This document shows, piece after piece, positions 12,337-12,519 of a stretch of 12,519 nucleotides of DNA; within the stretch, counting starts at the first letter, position 1; each line of letters begins with the position of its first letter. The notes below the pieces were generated by a model. The model was not told the origin of the DNA and did not search any database. It was given only the letters and a program-made list of their open reading frames with translations. The translations under genes and the position numbers were made by a program. Source of the stretch: JAENVT01 sp031370825 (GTDB taxonomy: Bacteria > Actinomycetota > Acidimicrobiia > Acidimicrobiales > Ilumatobacteraceae); NCBI GenBank assembly GCA_031370825.1, contig JANMRB010000054.1:1-12519 (forward strand), read 5' to 3'.

Positions 12337-12519
12337 TCAGGCCGCTGGCTCCGTGAGACCGCGGCGAGCTGCCTCGGTATCGGGAAGGCGGATGAGCTTG
12401 TGGCGGACGATGTCGTCAGCAATGCGGAACGAGCGCTCGAGCTCGTCGAGGGCGCCTCCGGGGGCAACGAGCTGGTACACGACGTAGTAGCCGTATTCCT
12501 TCTTGTTGATCGGGTAGGC
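12337..12519 (-). CDS. rpsF: 30S ribosomal protein S6, C-terminal part (runs off the window)
   Basis: Sixty codons and the TGA are visible. AYPINKKEYGYYVVYQLVAP (the first 20 residues seen) matches the S6 segment (L/R)AYPI-x-K-x-x-x-A/G-x-Y. It is followed by LDELERSFRIADDIVRHKLI, the typical second helix and last strand (family pattern R-x-D-D-x-V-x-R). The end RLPDTEAARRGLTEPAA is a short tail. S6 binds S18 on the 30S platform. It is the first gene of the cluster and 30 bases upstream of ssb; its start is outside the window. Confidence 0.95.
   Translation of the reverse strand, partial: AYPINKKEYGYYVVYQLVAPGGALDELERSFRIADDIVRHKLIRLPDTEAARRGLTEPAA

Overview
The window is GC-rich, densely coding chromosomal DNA with the look of an actinobacterium. 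It has GTG starts, GTGA/ATGA gene overlaps, PspC-domain sensor proteins, promoters like those of the actinobacterial SigB/SigF class, and the TTGTCCACA form of the DnaA box. The conserved block rpsF-ssb-rpsR-rplI-dnaB closes it. I suspect an Acidimicrobiia-type lineage, but that is a guess from protein flavour. No phage, transposon, CRISPR, tRNA or rRNA gene was seen.

Layout: (1) 1-761 holds the start of a CsbD-family stress gene, a 28-residue membrane peptide reading away from it, and a basic coiled-coil protein. Each of the two divergent starts has a SigB/SigF-like promoter (GTTT..., 14-base spacer, GGGTA). (2) 769-4418 is a cell-envelope signalling module. A PspC-domain histidine kinase and its LuxR-type response regulator read left, and a large PspC/LiaF-like membrane protein plus a small membrane protein read right from a shared 130-bp spacer. 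(3) 4365-5502 is a leftward pair, a multi-pass membrane protein with a channel-like C-terminus and a Rid-family protein lacking the usual active-site Arg. (4) 5579-8211 holds a membrane GGDEF protein, a HisC-like aminotransferase, a small two-helix membrane protein and a VOC/glyoxalase-fold protein.

(5) 8212-9293 is the most interesting part. A two-gene HTH-MNT nucleotidyltransferase / HEPN cassette of toxin-antitoxin type is preceded by three 16-bp inverted repeats spaced exactly 20 bp apart, which cover the promoter. (6) 9366-12519, all leftward, is dnaB, rplI, rpsR, ssb and the 3' end of rpsF. The rplI-dnaB spacer contains two exact DnaA boxes and three potential hairpins.

The modules look independent. 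The envelope module senses and probably tunes its own PspC effectors. The HTH-MNT/HEPN pair looks autoregulated. The right end is housekeeping translation and replication, with a possible DnaA-dnaB regulatory link.
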